Shown here: in pieces, positions 11,792 through 25,200 of the stretch
Position numbering within the stretch: the stretch's first letter is position 1
How the letters are laid out: every line of letters begins with the position of its first letter
Assembly: GCA_019137255.1 (NCBI GenBank)
Contig: WPDH01000008.1
Span: forward strand, 1-64,000
Length of the DNA stretch: 64,000 bases
Reading direction: 5' to 3'
Source of the DNA: Corinectria fuckeliana
Taxonomy: Eukaryota; Ascomycota; Sordariomycetes; Hypocreales; Nectriaceae
Program-made: the position numbers and the translations under genes
The notes under the pieces: model-generated
Told to the model about the DNA's origin: nothing
What the model saw: only the letters and a program-made list of their open reading frames with translations
The model's database searches: none

Positions 11792-14700
11792 GGCGAGGTG
11801 AGATGGCCGAACAGCCTATGAGACAACAGGATCGATCAGGGTCCGAAGAAGAGAAAAATCTCTTGTAAAGACAGAACCAAGGGAGAGGAAGTTGTGGTGG
11901 TCTAGTTTCCGTACAGGGGAGTGAGGTTTAGGGTACTAAATTCCTGTGCTGCGATCAGCTACCTAGTAGAGGCAGTAGGACAGCCGTTGCAGAGCCTCGT
12001 TTGAGCGGAGTGGGCACCGAGGGCTTGTCGCTCAGGATATAAGGGCTGTGGGTCGACACAGGTAAGGCAGGGTCTATGTCGTCAGACGGCTAGCTAGATC
12101 TCGGATCTAGCGCTTGCAACTGCACCTTGTGCAGAAGGACAAGACTAGGGGATCTGGGGGGCGGAAGTGTCGATGCTCTTACAGGCTCTTCAAGTCCCAA
12201 GAGCCAACCTAGCGTCGTGTGTCGAGACCCCTAGAGGTGGATATAATGGATGTTGATACTGGAACCGAGTCTAGAGCTTTTGAGCGCTTGTTATATCGGC
12301 TGGCGAACTTGAAGCTGTGCCAGTCAAAGACAACGAAAGGTTGCTTGCGTTCTGACAAACTGAAGTTGATGACTGGGGTTGATGAACTGAAGGAGGTGCA
12401 AACCGCATGCGGACGGGAGTGCTGAAGCGTTGCGTTTTGCAAACCTGCGTTTTGCAAAGTAATTTTAATTCTTTTAAAAACGGGAGCAGGATCCAAGAGC
12501 AAGGGCGAGCAAGACCAAGAAGACGCTGAGCTGCCGACGACGAGATGCTCGGACAAAACAGTCCGTAACTAGCCTGCGGAACGGGTGTTAATGAAGGAAA
12601 AAGCGCGGCGCAAGCTGGCACGAGCGGAGTTGATGAAGACGGAGAAGGCAGGAGAAAGGAGGCGCGAATCCACGACTTCTGGCAGCCCGTGGAAGGCGCC
12701 CAGGCCCCGTGGCCGGACAAGACGCAACGCCATGGCGATGGGCATGTGTGGTTCGTGATGGACGACGACGACGATGCCGATTTCCACGACCTAACCACGT
12801 TCCTGGAGATCGGACCAAGCACGGGAGGTTTAGCTTACAGGGGGGGCGAGGGCAAGGGTCCTCTGGCAGGCTAGCAGGGAAGGAGAGCCGGGCATGCGCC
12901 ACGGTGCCTGCCAGCATCCCACTTTCCTACGCAGGGTCACAGCCAGGGCCCTTTTTTTTCTTGCACTCCGGCTCTTGGCGGGTAAGACGGGGATCATGGA
13001 CGTCGGCGGGATTGGGGATTGGGGATTGGAGATTGGGAGGCGGAGAGGGATGGAGAGAAATGGCCCGGACAGGATGCGGTCATGGACGACGTGGAGCGCT
13101 GATGGATGATGCTATGAAGGTCAAGTACTTCGTACAGGGACGTCGATTCCTAGTAGGTCTACGCCCCAGCACGAGGACCACGAGTAGCTATCTCCAATGG
13201 GCCAAGTGTGCTGTCACCTGATTGGCATTCGGTGTAAGCCGGTGTAAGCCCATGACGTTTCATAGCCAAGGTAGCGAAGACCGACACCCGTCCTCGCAAG
13301 GCCGTGCCGTATCAGCAGCGTAGGTATCACCGTCCGCTTCACCAGCGTCATCGTCTTCGCCCACGCATTACATCACCGGTTGTCGCCAACTCCATGGTCG
13401 AACGAACGTCGAACCAGCTCCGCCTCACTTTTTTCCTTGTGTCTGGCCGTTTTTCCCCCACGCAGCGGTGACTAGCCAGGGGTCCTCCTCTATCGATCGG
13501 CGTTGCACAACTTCAGATGGACGATGCGGATGCGATGCAAGGCGACGGGTATCGACATTGACCATCGGGATCCGTCACGGGAGCCCTGAATAATTAAGTA
13601 CGCAGTTGACTAGACCTTTTAGCCTGCAATTGACTTTGATGGATGGGGCATGTTTTGCATGACCGCCCGCCTTTTTGCTGAAACCTGGCGACTTCAGAGT
13701 AGCGCAATAACAATATTCAAGAACCCCATAGCACTCAGAAAGTCGCAAATTCTTCAGCCCGGTCGGCGTCGATCTGTCAGACTGTCAAACTGTCAGAGAG
13801 ACACGCCTCACAATTGGTAGATCTGCACATGTGCACGCACCCTAGAGCTGGGGATCCACGATCGCGGCGGTCGCACTACAGCACGCGCACGCATCGGCGT
13901 CCGCCACTTCTAATCGAGGCTAAACCATCTCGTTCGAGACTAGATATGTAGGGTACCAGAACCGACTCGGCCCAAATGCATCCAGCCTCGATTGTCAATC
14001 ACAACGCCTTGTTCCTGCGATCGCGGACCTCCCACCGACGCATCGTGTGCCTTTCTTTGCTTTGCTTTGCGCTCCAGGGGGTCGCTCCTCGGGGCTGATA
14101 GCCGATTACTGATCAGCCCGCCCTGGAACAGCCCCGACAACGGCCCTGGCCTGCCCGCCTCACTAATTGGAATCTGGTGTCTTACCACACGAACCTGTGC
14201 TATACTTCGTGCGAGACTAGATTTTAGACTGAGCTACGTTTTTAAGAATATCCTCAAACCATCCCTCGAAAATTCTGTGAGATGAATGTTGAAACACTGG
14301 GTTCTTAGTTTCTGTATCTATTTCTTACGGATTTGCTGTTGAGTGGAGAAAATGGATGGTCGATCCCTCTAATCCGTATCGAACTAACAAACTTGCAGGG
14401 GTCGACTCTATTTCATGTCGTCTCTTTTCTCCTTTGCCTATGTCTTAAGCCTCTATTTGCGTCTTGTTAGTCTTTGCAGAACTACTTATTCGTACTTCGT
14501 AGTTGCACTTGAACCCCGTGCGTCACTCACAACGTCAGGTCTCACCCGCACTATCGCAAGGGCTGAGACAGCAATGTCAATTGCAACGCTTTATTTCGTG
14601 GCGATCATGTTAGGCGAAGATCGATGTGATGGGCTCAACAAGCAGATGAAGCTGAAGTGCGTTGTGGCTTTCCTGGGCAAACTTGGTCACTATCAAGCGC

Positions 14701-17004
14701 CACCGTATCCAATCGTCCTCGAACTCTACTGCATCCAAGACACAGACGCCTCTTAATCACCTATCAGAGACAACACCCCGACATATCCGGGCCATGTGCC
14801 GATATTGACGAGGTTAGCCCATTACGGATATCCCACGACGAATGTTAGGTGCGTTCTGTTTCACCCTCCACAATATACTAGCAGATGAGAAAACGGCAAC
14901 GAGCGCCATAGTTTATATGTCTTCTTGGTAATAGCCCTGCATCGGTTTGACTTCCCGTCGCCCGTGGCTACGAGGTACCTAGGGCTGCGGTGAATGCCCA
15001 AGAGGCTGGCTCTCGTCGCGGAAAATTACTCTAGTTCTATTAATACCTCTAGAATGAGGGCGTGGACCTGCCTATCGGACGTTTCCCTCAATAGTATGAA
15101 CAGAGATGGCTCACCTTAATAATGGTCATTTTTACTAGTAGCTCCCACGAAACTACCACACATATAACAAATATACTGTGCCCTAATTCGTCATTCCTCG
15201 CACGATCTTGGCACTATCATGGAACCGCCTAATGCGCAGCTCTAGGCCTGAGCACTTGCTTTTGGGAACCTGTCTGACAACCCCTCCATCAGCCCTCAAC
15301 GCCTCATCTCCACCTCTGCCGGTACCCTAGAGGGTCCAGCTCGCTCACGATCTAGGGGCAATGCACCATCCTCCTGATCGCGGTTCACTAGTGAATCAGG
15401 AGAGCGGGAAATCTAGAACACGGGAAGTTCGTGGCATGGCTAGTGCGGTTGCCTTATTGGCCTATTTCGGTGGCTTCACTCACACCCATTACACCGCTCG
15501 AGCTGTGCAGGAGCAAACCGGGCCGACTAAGGCTGAGAAGCATACACAGACACAAAGAGAGTTTCGGGTCTGGATGACAACCTCTGATCTAAGAGCTGTG
15601 AGTCGATGCGCCGTTGATGACCCAGCTATTGTGATCGAACGGGTGGGTAGCCGTCTCTTCCGTGCGCGAGCCCTGGTTGACGAAATCCAGCTGAGCATAT
15701 GTTTCAAAGCCCAAAGTTGTTAATCTATGACGGTCTCGGAGGTTAGCCAGGCTTCCTGGAGAATAAATGGTGCATTATTGTCACGACGTCGTCAGTAAGA
15801 GATGTTTTCCCGAGGTTCAATTCGCAGCCACCAGCAATCCACAACTCGACTCGCCCGGCCGACCGACCGAGCACCCGCAGTTGCTCTCGGGCGTCGGAAG
15901 GGCGTTCGTATGTCCGGCCGCCTTCTCCGAGCGCTGGGGAGCAGAGTCGTGGGCGGGAGGACCGGACCCCGGATTTTCTGGGTGCAGGTCCACGCAACAC
16001 AGTGGGGGGGCCTTGAAGGAGGGGAACCTGGGGTAAAAGCGCCCAGGAAATCCCCAACTTTATTAACATGACGGTGACATCGACAAGTCTGGACAAGTCG
16101 TGCTTGCTGGTAGATGATTTTCGATGATGAAGAAATGGGCAGAGAACAAGGAGATATGATTTGGTTCGGCTATTGAATCTTGGATCAAATCGAACCTGAA
16201 ACGTTCTGGCCTGGGGGGATGAGGTTGTTGGAGATCGGTACTACGTATGGACTCCAATGCCTCAGTGCAATTACCTCGGTTCGAACTCTTCCAACGCCAA
16301 CGCCAACGCCAACTACTGACGACTAAGTGATGTGAGTGGAAGTCCTGATGAAGTCGATATCATGCGCGGTGGTTCCATGTAACTGCTGAACCGAAAACAA
16401 CTAGAGCATCACTACGATGCTGAACAACGGAACCCAACACGGTGAGACTCGCTCCTCAGCATTGGATGTAAACGGACCTTTAATAAATAGGTATTCTCCA
16501 AAATGGCACAGATAAGCACTCTGTCGGATGCGCTCCTTTGCCATACCGAATACTTTGGCACGGTGTTCATTACGGTAACGTCGCGACCTCATTCTGATAG
16601 TACGGTCGGGTATCTGTAATTTCGTAAAGCGACATCGGGGGATCTTCACTCCATCACCCCCGTTTCCCCTCACGTCAACCAGCAAAAAAAGGAGACATTT
16701 TACCCCATTGTCACAAGCGACAAAAGCCCGCAAGCAAGGTCTCCGGGCCAACCTCACATTCTAATTCCTTCCCCCGCCATCACGGTGCGAGCTGCTTGGC
16801 GGCTGTTGGGGTTGCCAGCAGGGACCGGCGGTTAGCCGAGGGTAGCTTCGCGGTAAGCCACGGCAGAGAATTGGGCCTTCAGCCGAGCGCAATAAATTAA
16901 AACAATTCTCGCCAGCAGCTTCCCGCAAGGTGTTGCACCGCCCTGATCTCGAACAATCATTCATCCACGGCGTGCTCTGCTCCCCTTAGAAAAACCAATA
17001 GGCC
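11792..17004. other. Long intergenic region, no supported gene
   Basis: This 5.2-kb stretch holds the upstream regions of cry-DASH (left) and PrpD (right). Open frames up to ~180 codons occur at 12.2-13.2 kb on both strands, but they overlap each other, have biased GC composition and resemble no protein I know. Composition is normal, with no RIP signature. I find no tRNA-like cloverleaf or obvious transposon. Confidence 0.5.
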
Positions 17005-18821
17005 ATGTCTGCCGTCAATCGGGGTCTCCGGACGGCCACCAAGCAGCTTCGCATCCAACCCCGGGGCCTTCGTGTCGCCGCGCCCCTCGTGGCCCGCTCG
17101 GCTTCGGCCTCTCTCGGCGCCGCCCGCTCAGCGACTCCCGCTTCCTACAGCGCCTTCTCAACATCTGCTGCTCGACCATCAGGAGCGCCCACCATGTCGT
17201 CCCAGGCCCGCGAATACGATCCCGAGATCAAGGACATTGCCGACTATGTCGCCAACAAGCCCATTGACTCGGAGCTTGCTGTGAGTCTTGTTTCCTTTTT
17301 TTTTCACATCTTTTTTCTGTTCCAGAATGAAGCTCGGCTACCCCGCCACGATGCCACGAAACGCAACCCCGCCCTTTGGCCTGTGGGCAAAAGAAGATTC
17401 GCAGCTGACAGCAACTCGCCATCACACAGTTCGATACTGCTCGATGGATCCTCATGGACACCCTCGGCTGCGGCCTCGAGGGCCTGAAGTTCAAGGAGTG
17501 CGCCAAGCTCCTGGGCCCCATCGTCCCCGGCACCATCGTCCCCAACGGCCCCAAGGTCCCTGGAACCCCCTTCCAGCTGGATCCCGTCAACGCCGCCTTC
17601 AATATCGGCGCCATGATCCGATGGCTCGACTTCAACGACTGCTGGCTGGCCGCTGAGTGGGGCCACCCCTCGGACAACCTGGGGGCCATCCTCGCCGTCG
17701 CCGACTGGATCAACCGCACCAACAAGGCCGGCGGCAACCTGGCCGGCGGCAAGATCTTCACCGTCAAGGACATCCTCGAGGGCATGATCAAGGCCCACGA
17801 GATCCAGGGCTGCCTGGCGCTCCTCAACTCGTACAACAAGGTCGGTCTCGACCACGTCGTCCTCGTCAAGGTCGCCTCCACCGCCGTCGTGTCCAAGATG
17901 CTCGGCCTCAGCGAGAAGCAGATCGCCGACGCCGTCACCCAGGCCTGGGTCGATGGCCAGAGCCTGCGAACCTACCGCCACTCCCCCAACACCATGTCCC
18001 GAAAGTCGTGGGCTGCCGGCGACGCCTGCCAGCGCGCCGTCAACCTGGCCCTCAAGGTCATGAAGGGCGAGCAGGGCGTCCCCACCGTCCTCTCCGCCCC
18101 CGTCTGGGGCTTCTACGACGTCCTCTTCAAGGGCAAGAAGTTCGAGTTCCAGCGCCCCTACGGCAGCTACGTCATGGAGAACGTCCTCTTCAAGGTCTCG
18201 TACCCGGCCGAGTTCCACTCCCAGACCGCCGTCGAGGCCTCGGAGAAGATCTACCACCTCCTCAAGGCCCAGGGCAAGTCGGCTGCCGACATCAAGGCCG
18301 TCACCTGCCGAACCCACGAGGCCTGCATCCGCATCATCGACAAGCAGTTCAAGCCCATGGACAACTTCGCCGACCGCGACCACTGCATCCAGTACATGGC
18401 CGCCACCATGCTTGTCTTCGGCCGCCTCGAGGCCACCGACTACACCGACGGCGGCGAGGCTGCCACTTCTCCTCTGGTCGAGTCGCTGCGCCAGAAGATC
18501 AAGTGTGTCGAGGACCCCCAGTTCACCAAGGACTACCACGACCCCAGCCTGCGCACCATCTCCAACGCGCTGACCGTCGAGCTCAACGACGGCACCGTCC
18601 TGGACGAGGTCTCCGTTGAGGCGCCCCTGGGCCACCGCCTCCGCCGCGAGGAGGCCAAGCCCGTCATCCTGGAGAAGTACAAGCGCCACCTGGGCCCCCA
18701 CTACCCCGAGGCCCGAGTGAAGGAGCTGGTTGAGCTGGGCCAGGACGCCAAGAGGCTCGAGGCTATGCCGGTGGACGAGTACGTCGACCTGTACACTGTC
18801 GAGTCAAGCAAGTTTCTGTAA
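17005..18821 (+). CDS. 2-methylcitrate dehydratase, mitochondrial (PrpD/MmgE family)
   Basis: This enzyme dehydrates 2-methylcitrate to 2-methyl-cis-aconitate in the methylcitrate cycle, which disposes of propionyl-CoA. Exons are 17005-17280 and 17430-18821. The 149-bp intron (GTGAGT...ACAG) joins 'DSELA' to 'FDTARWILMD'. The protein is 555 residues. Residues 1-~65 are rich in Arg, Ser and Ala without acidic residues, a typical mitochondrial presequence. The PrpD fold follows, with recognisable blocks 'DTLGCGLEGLKF', 'WLAAEWGHPSDNLGAILA', 'TYRHSPNTMSRKSWAAGDA' and 'RPYGSYVMENVLFKVSYPAE'. Length and motifs are full, with no missing block. A second in-frame ATG at 17194 could yield a shorter form lacking the presequence. 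The third codon position is strongly C-biased, suggesting high expression. Confidence 0.95.
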
Positions 18822-19338
18822 AAAGCGAGTGGCACCAAGGGTGTATTAGAAGCTAAACAAATATGAACAACATTGAGATCAAACATGCCCCGTAGTACGT
18901 AGTAAAAAGGGGTTCTGAATATTCTTAAAGATCGAGCGAGAAAGAATTGTCGTGACTAGTTAGGGCGTTCGGTGTTGGTCGGGAAAGACGGCAGCGGGGC
19001 GCCTCGGCGTGGTTCCACGCGGCTGCACCGCCTCAATCGATCCCGCTTTACGAAGGGAAATAGGCCTCTCGGAGCCTTGGAAATAACCCGAGCGTTGGTA
19101 CTCCGTACATACCAACAGTCATCCCGCCGCAGCGCTCCCCTAACCCAACACTCCCTCTCTCAACCAACTCATCCTCCATTCGCTCTGCTGCCACCGTCAA
19201 TCTCGCTCGACACAGTTGCCGTTTCAGATTCCATCCTTCTTGCTCCGACGCAGACGCAGACGTCGACTCAGAACTTCCACTCTTTCTTCTCTCGCAAACA
19301 CCGCTTTCATCAGCCATCGCCAGCCGCCGTTAGCGACC
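18822..19338. other. Intergenic: PrpD 3' end and SH3-gene promoter
   Basis: A pyrimidine-rich stretch at about 19130-19330 precedes the SH3-protein start, as is usual for fungal 5' UTRs. No other gene is seen. Confidence 0.5.
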
Positions 19339-20183
19339 ATGACCGCCGACCGCCAGACCATTATCGAGGTCAACCGGTCCCTCCGCAACATCAAGAATGT
19401 AGGCCACCCCCACTCACTGACCAGGCAGCTCTTCAACGCAGGCGCTGACAAGGTCCCCAGGAACTCGAGAATCTCCTCGAGAAGGGCGTGATCGACGACT
19501 CCGTCTTCGAAACCATCACCACCGCTCTCCCCGCCGAGTCGTCCTTGTCCGGGCCCCTCCGCACCGCAGCCGGCTCGTCCACGCCTGCGCCCGCCGCAAA
19601 GGCCGCCACACCCGCGCCTGCGCCCGCGCTCCTGCCGACCCAGGCCGTCGAGAACCTCTCCATCAAGGCGACGTCGCCCGCGCCGCCCGCCTACGAACAC
19701 ACGCCCCCCCCCGGCCTTCCCGCCCGCAACGCCAAGCCCATCGTCGCCTCGGCCCGCGCGCTGTACCGCTACGCCGGCTCGGACGGGCGCGACCTCTCGT
19801 TCGAGAAGGACGACGGCGTCAACGTCTTTGAGTACATGAACCAGGACTGGTGGATGGGCCAGAACCAGCGCACGGGGCTCGAGGGCATCTTCCCGCGCAA
19901 CTACGTCCTCGTCGAGCAGGAGCACAAGACCCCCGTGGCCCAGCCGCAGCAGTACGGGTACCCCGCCGACAACAAGGGCGGCCCGCCACCACAGCAGAAC
20001 CCGTACAACGCCCACGTGCCGCCCATGGCCGTCGCCGAGGGCTCGCACCAGCAGCAGGAGGGCACCCAGGGAGACAGCAAGGTGAACCAGTATGGCAAGA
20101 AGTTTGGCAAGAAGCTGGGTAATGCGGCCATCTTTGGTGCTGGCGCCACGATCGGAGGCAACATTGTCAACAGCATCTTCTAA
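19339..20183 (+). CDS. SH3-domain protein, LSB1/PIN3 type
   Basis: This is probably an adaptor of cortical actin patches; yeast Lsb1/Pin3 bind the WASP homologue Las17 through the SH3 domain. Exon 1 (19339-19398) encodes 20 residues ending 'SLRNIKN'. A 62-bp intron (GTAGGC...CCCAG) follows, then exon 2 (19461-20183), for 260 residues in all. The N-terminal helix ('MTADRQTIIEVNRSLRNIK', then 'ELENLLEKGVIDDSVF') is the conserved family start. A Pro/Ala-rich linker (~45-110) precedes the SH3 domain (~115-170), which has ALYRY, 'DLSFEKDDGVNV', the WW pair in 'DQDWWMG'-like context and 'GIFPRNYV'. A Gln/Pro-rich tail and a Gly-rich end ('FGAGATIGGNIVNSIF') follow. The Gln-rich tail recalls the prion-like region of yeast Pin3, but it is short here. 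Confidence 0.9.
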
Positions 20184-20722
20184 GCCTTAAATGGGCGCGC
20201 TAGAGAGGACAACGATGGCTATCCTTCATTCTGCGTTTGCTTGCCTGGGCGTGGGCTCTTTAATGGCGTTTTGGGATATCTCTGGGTTCAGAATCGACCT
20301 TGGTACTCGTTGATATGTACATCTCGATATCTTGGGTTAGTTTGCTGCATGGAAATAAACAGTTCCTTCTGCAGGCGGTTATCCAGACCGAGAGACTGAT
20401 TTCGCTTCTAATTTAGTGTGGCCAGTAACAGTCAATATAATACGTAGAAGACACACAGTCTGGAAAACCTGTTCCTTCAGTCCAACTAGACGTTGAAAAC
20501 CACATCCTGCGTGATACTTGGGTGGAGATCGACAACAGAAGCACAGTGCTAGTCACAGTGTATGGCACTTATTTCCTGTAACAAAACCACACTAACTCGC
20601 CTCCGGCCAGTTTCAGCACTGTGCACTACGCAAAATTTCTTGACGGGCTTCAAGACTCTTCACTGAAATCTTGGATAGTAATAAGTACCTAGTCGACTAC
20701 GACGCGACGAGACGACATCGCC
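20184..20722. other. Intergenic
   Basis: This is the 3' region of the SH3 gene and the promoter of the CMS1-like gene. No further gene is seen. Confidence 0.5.
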
Positions 20723-21751
20723 ATGTCAAGCTCAAAGAAGCGCCAGGCAGAGGCGCCGCCTCAGACTCCTGAGGGTCCAAAGCCGAAAAAGAGCAAAAAG
20801 AGAAAAGCAAATGCTCCAGACGACGACTCTCTCGACACGGAGCTTGGCCTCAACATTCTCTTTAGCCGCATGGACAACCAGCTCCTCGGAGACCACCTTG
20901 CACAGAAGCTGACCCGGTTCGGGAACGACCTCAGCCCTATTGAGATTTCAGACTTGACCGTATCAGGTGCGTCGGAGCCACTCGCTTCCTGCCGTTGCTG
21001 TGTTTACTCAACGACTGACATTACGTGCAGCCAACTCCATCCAAGACACAACGTCGTGGCAGGAGTCGAGGACACTGGATAAGCTCCCCGGCTTCCTAGA
21101 AAAGTTCTCGGGAGGCCCGGAGGCATTGATGAAGACGACAAAGAGGAAGGGAGCGCCGCATACGCTTGTTGTTGCAGGAGCAGGCTTGAGGGCTGCCGAC
21201 ATTGCAAGGTACATTCGCTTCGCACGTACTTAGTACTCACTGGAACCTGCCATTGACCGAACCAGGGTTGTACGCATATTCTCCAGCAAGGACCAAACGG
21301 TCGCCAAATTGGTATGCTCTTCCTCCCTTTGGTCTTGCTGAAAGAGACGCCTTTCCACTGCGGAAACTGACACGGCCGCAGTTTGCCAAGCACATGAAAG
21401 TCGAGGAGCAGGTCAGCTTCCTCCACAACCACAAGATCGGCATCGGCGTCGGAACGCCTTCCCGTCTCATGGAACTAATTGACAACGGTAAGAAGCAGTC
21501 CCGCAAACGCGCTCCTCTGCATCCCGTCCCTGCCCGCCGCTTCCCTGCCTCGATGCTGATTCCCGGCAGGAGCCTTGTCGCTGGTCAACCTGAAGCGCCT
21601 CGTCGTGGACGCTTCCCACATTGACCAGAAGAAACGGGGCGTCATGGACATGAAGGACACGATGATGCCGCTGGCGCGGTTCTTGGCGCGCAAGGAGTTC
21701 AAGGACGGATATGTGGACGAAACGAAGCCGCTGGCGTTGCTGTTCTACTAG
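20723..21751 (+). CDS. CMS1-like ribosome-biogenesis protein
   Basis: A nucleolar protein of the Cms1 family, associated with early small-subunit (90S) precursors in yeast. Five exons: 20723-20966, 21031-21208, 21266-21311, 21382-21487 and 21570-21751. The introns are 64, 57, 70 and 82 bp, all GT..AG, and they join to one 251-residue frame. The N-terminus is a basic nuclear-type stretch ('KPKKSKKRKANAP'). The body has a decayed helicase-like core. 'LVVAGAGLRAADIAR' lies where a nucleotide fold begins. 'GVGTPSRLMELID' resembles the TPxR motif. 'LVVDASHIDQKKRG' sits where a DEAD box would be but lacks its acidic pair, as in this family. The terminus 'TKPLALLFY' is typical. It lies head to tail with the SH3 gene, 539 bp downstream of it. 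Confidence 0.88.
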
Positions 21752-22276
21752 ATGTTAGATACCCCCTCCACCCCAGAATGTGAACTCATGGTTTCTTGGA
21801 TACCCGCCACCCTGATGTTCTCTTGTATTGGGTTGGAGCTGCTAATTGGATTGGATAGGTACATGGATTGGACGAGAGCCTCTCACTTGCCGTGCATTTT
21901 AGGAGGGGAGCTATAGGCCGACTCAACGCGGAAGGAGGTGCTGGGTTAGAGGTTCTCGTCTTTCCTTTGAGATTCCCTCCCGCCTGTGGTTACTTCCCAT
22001 CCTCCTGGCCGACGGCTCCTTCTCTAACGGAACTGCTGCCAACATGTCTTCTCGCCGATTCCCTCTCTTCTCTTCTCTCTCCTTTCTTCTCATCACTTCA
22101 CTCTTTTCACCATCCGCAACTCCACCTTGAGCTCAACAGCCAACTTCTAATCAGACCTCGCTCTCGTTTTTGGATCCCTTGCCTTGCTACGCTCTCTTTT
22201 TGGTGACCATCGTTAAGTGCGACAACCCATTTTGCTCCAGCTTCTCTTTTCTTCCTTGCCATCAGCACGCTCGACC
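21752..22276. other. Intergenic: promoter of the CFEM-like gene
   Basis: A TC-rich tract (about 22000-22270, 'cttctcttctctctc') immediately precedes the next start codon, as in many fungal promoters. No gene is seen. Confidence 0.55.
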
Positions 22277-25200
22277 ATGAAGCTCAACGTTTCTACGGGC
22301 ATCCTACTGTCCGGCCTTGCTGGCGGTGGGAGTAGCCATCCTGCTTCTGCACCAGGTAAGAGGCCCAAAGAATGTCAACCTGTTGAATGCCACTGACAAG
22401 ACTTTTTAGCATGTGCTGTCGACTGCTCTCGTGGCCTCATGAATCAACATCAACTGTCCCATATGGACGCCCTCTGCAACGACATGGCTACGCAGCGGGT
22501 ACGTTCATGCACCCACTCTCCAACAGCCCTTCGTGTGCTGACTGTCTCATCAACAGGCTCTCTTTCTATGCCTCACCAACTCTTGCCAGTCTCAGACTTA
22601 TGGCCCTGCTCTCGCGTACTCCATCTCAAAGTGCTCGGGCTTTGGTGCCGCCATCACCAGCCTTCATCCTGTCGAAGTTCATCATTTTGAATTTGCTCAA
22701 CAACAAGCTACATCGATCAACCCCCGCGCTGAGGCTGGTTCCTTTGGCTTTGCAGACGAGTTCATGCTCGCGGTGGACTGCACCGCTGGATCTGACGGTG
22801 TTCTGACCCTTTCCCTCCCCTCGGTTGGCACGTCTCCCACAAATCAACCTGTTCCTTATGGTGCATCCCCCGGTTCAAGCTCTCCAGGTGACGGAACGAG
22901 TCCTGGCCCAGGGCATGGTTCTTCACCTGACGCTGCATCTCCACCCGCTGGTCCCCAACCACCCATTGCTGGTTCTCAATCACCACCTGCTGGTCCCCAA
23001 TATCCTCCCCAAGGCCAGTCTCCACCTGTTGGTCCTCAATCACCCGTTGCTGGTTCTCAGTCTCCTGCTGGCCCCCAGTCTCCGGCTGGCCCTCAGTCAC
23101 CCCCTTCTGGAACCCAATACCCTCCCCAAGACCAGTCTGGCCTGAGCGGCGTGCAATCAGGCCCTCCCTCGAACGGTCAGTCGAACCATGGCTTTGGGGG
23201 TACTGCTTCCCCTTCTAGCTCTGGTGCCGGCGGACAGAACACCGCACAGGAAGACTGTGACACTGCCGACGATGGTCTGTCCGGCTCATCCTCCGGTGGG
23301 CAGCCTCAACAAGTTCCTGGTCCCGCACCTATCAACCCAACTGGAGGTAATTCTCCTGCTGCTCCCGGCTCACCGAATGTCCAGCCACTTCCTGTACCAC
23401 AAAGCCCTGGTTCCTCAAACCCAGGCAGTGGTCCTGGAGCAACCAACGTTGGCTCTGGTGCTGGCTCACAAGCACCATTTGGCAATGGGAACCCATCTAC
23501 CAGGCCCAACCAAGGCGGCCTAAGCCCAGCTCAGCCTCTACCTCAACCTGTTCCCCAAGCACCGGCTCAGAACCCAACTAATGGGGCATACCCAATGGGA
23601 AACAGCCCAGGCTTGCCAGATGAGGACTGTGATGATGCACCTGGCGGCTCAAACTCTGGCGTACCGGGCATTTCTCCCCTGACACCACAAGCGACAGAAG
23701 GAAACTTCCCAGACTGCTCTGGTGGTGGCTGCTCTGGACAAGGCCAAGGAGCTTCGCCACCATCGCCAGCTGCTCCACGCCCCGACAACCATCTTCCACA
23801 CAACGAAGACGCTGGAGGCTGCTCTGACGCGGATGACGGCTCTGAAACCTGTCAAGCACCAGCTGCTCAAGCGCCACAGGGTCCATTGTCCGTTCCTTTG
23901 CCGGTACCAATGCCCGATGATTCTGGCTGCTCGATTCATGAAGGAGAGCCTCTCTGTGCGGATCCCAATGTGCCAGGTGTTGGACCTGCCCCTGACGCTG
24001 GCAGTGGCAACGGTGGCCAAGGAGGCGATCCTAGAGCTCCAAACACCAGCCCACAAGCACCCGCTCCCTCCCCTCCTCCCCCATCTTCACCACAAGCTCC
24101 TTCTTCGGGACCTTTGACTCCAGCTGGTGGTGATGGCAACCAGTGCCCAGACGCTCTCAGTGACGGAAGTTGTCCTTCAAGGGATTCTCCTCAATATCCA
24201 CCCACTGCACCGCAATCTCCTCCTGCTGCCCCTCAGTCTCCATCATCGCCACAATATCCTGCTTCCAAAGGTTCTCCTGACGAGGGAAATGAAGAACCTT
24301 GTCCAGAAGAGGACTCAGGTGCCATCGCTCCAGCAGCAGCTTCAAATGTACCATCTGCGAAGCCTACGGCGGCGCCTCCGCAAAACACAGTGCTGGCTTC
24401 GCCCGGGCAAGGGAACGTTCCACCTAAGCCCGATGATAGCCCTCCTAGTTCTAATGGGATACCTTCATCTCCTCAGGCGCCTGTACCCCTCACGTACGGC
24501 GAGCCACCTGCAGGGAACGAGGCTCCTTCAAACTCGAACAATGCTGGGCCAGGGTCTTTCGCACCAGCTGGCGGCGACAAGCCAGACCCTGGCGCACCCA
24601 CATGCAACGGCGAGTGTCCCACGAACGATGGTCCTGTGAATCGTGATGGGAACAGTTCACCACAAGGTGCCTCGAGTCCGTCGAATGGATTCCCCCTTGA
24701 CCCTGCGCGCGGACAGTCAAACAACGGCGGCCCGTACCTGGCCTCGGTAGCTGGGGAGGAAGATTGTGATGAAGCCGACATTAAACGGGCGGTCCTTGGA
24801 TCTTGGGAGACTCCACGGGACGTCAAGCTGCCTGATCTTGCACGCACTATTGAACTCGCGCACACAATTGACCTCGCGCACACAATCGATCTCGCACATA
24901 CAATCGACCTCGTTCGAGCTAGTCATGCTGCAGTGACGACAGGAACGCCAGTGACAAACGCAGGGCTAGCGTTTGCTACGATCATCGCCCCTGCCAAGGT
25001 GGATGTCACAGAAACAATCGTCATGACACTCTAGCAGACAAGTTCATCGTCGCAGGCCAGTGCAATTCCTAGTGCAGGTGGTCCGGAATGGAGAGCCCGA
25101 GAGGTCCAAGTCGGCCAGGACCTAGAGAACTATGACCAGGCCAGCAACAGCCCTGGCGACATTGGCCTTCCCGAAGGCCCTTTTATCTCGTCTGGTCCTG

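Noticed and set aside
12209..13221. Frames of up to 183 codons on both strands
   Set aside because: Overlapping, composition-driven, no recognisable motif, no coherent splice model.
17304..18701. 465-codon minus-strand frame and 320-codon shifted plus frame inside PrpD
   Set aside because: They are shadows of a C-biased coding sequence; the sense frame is a clear PrpD.
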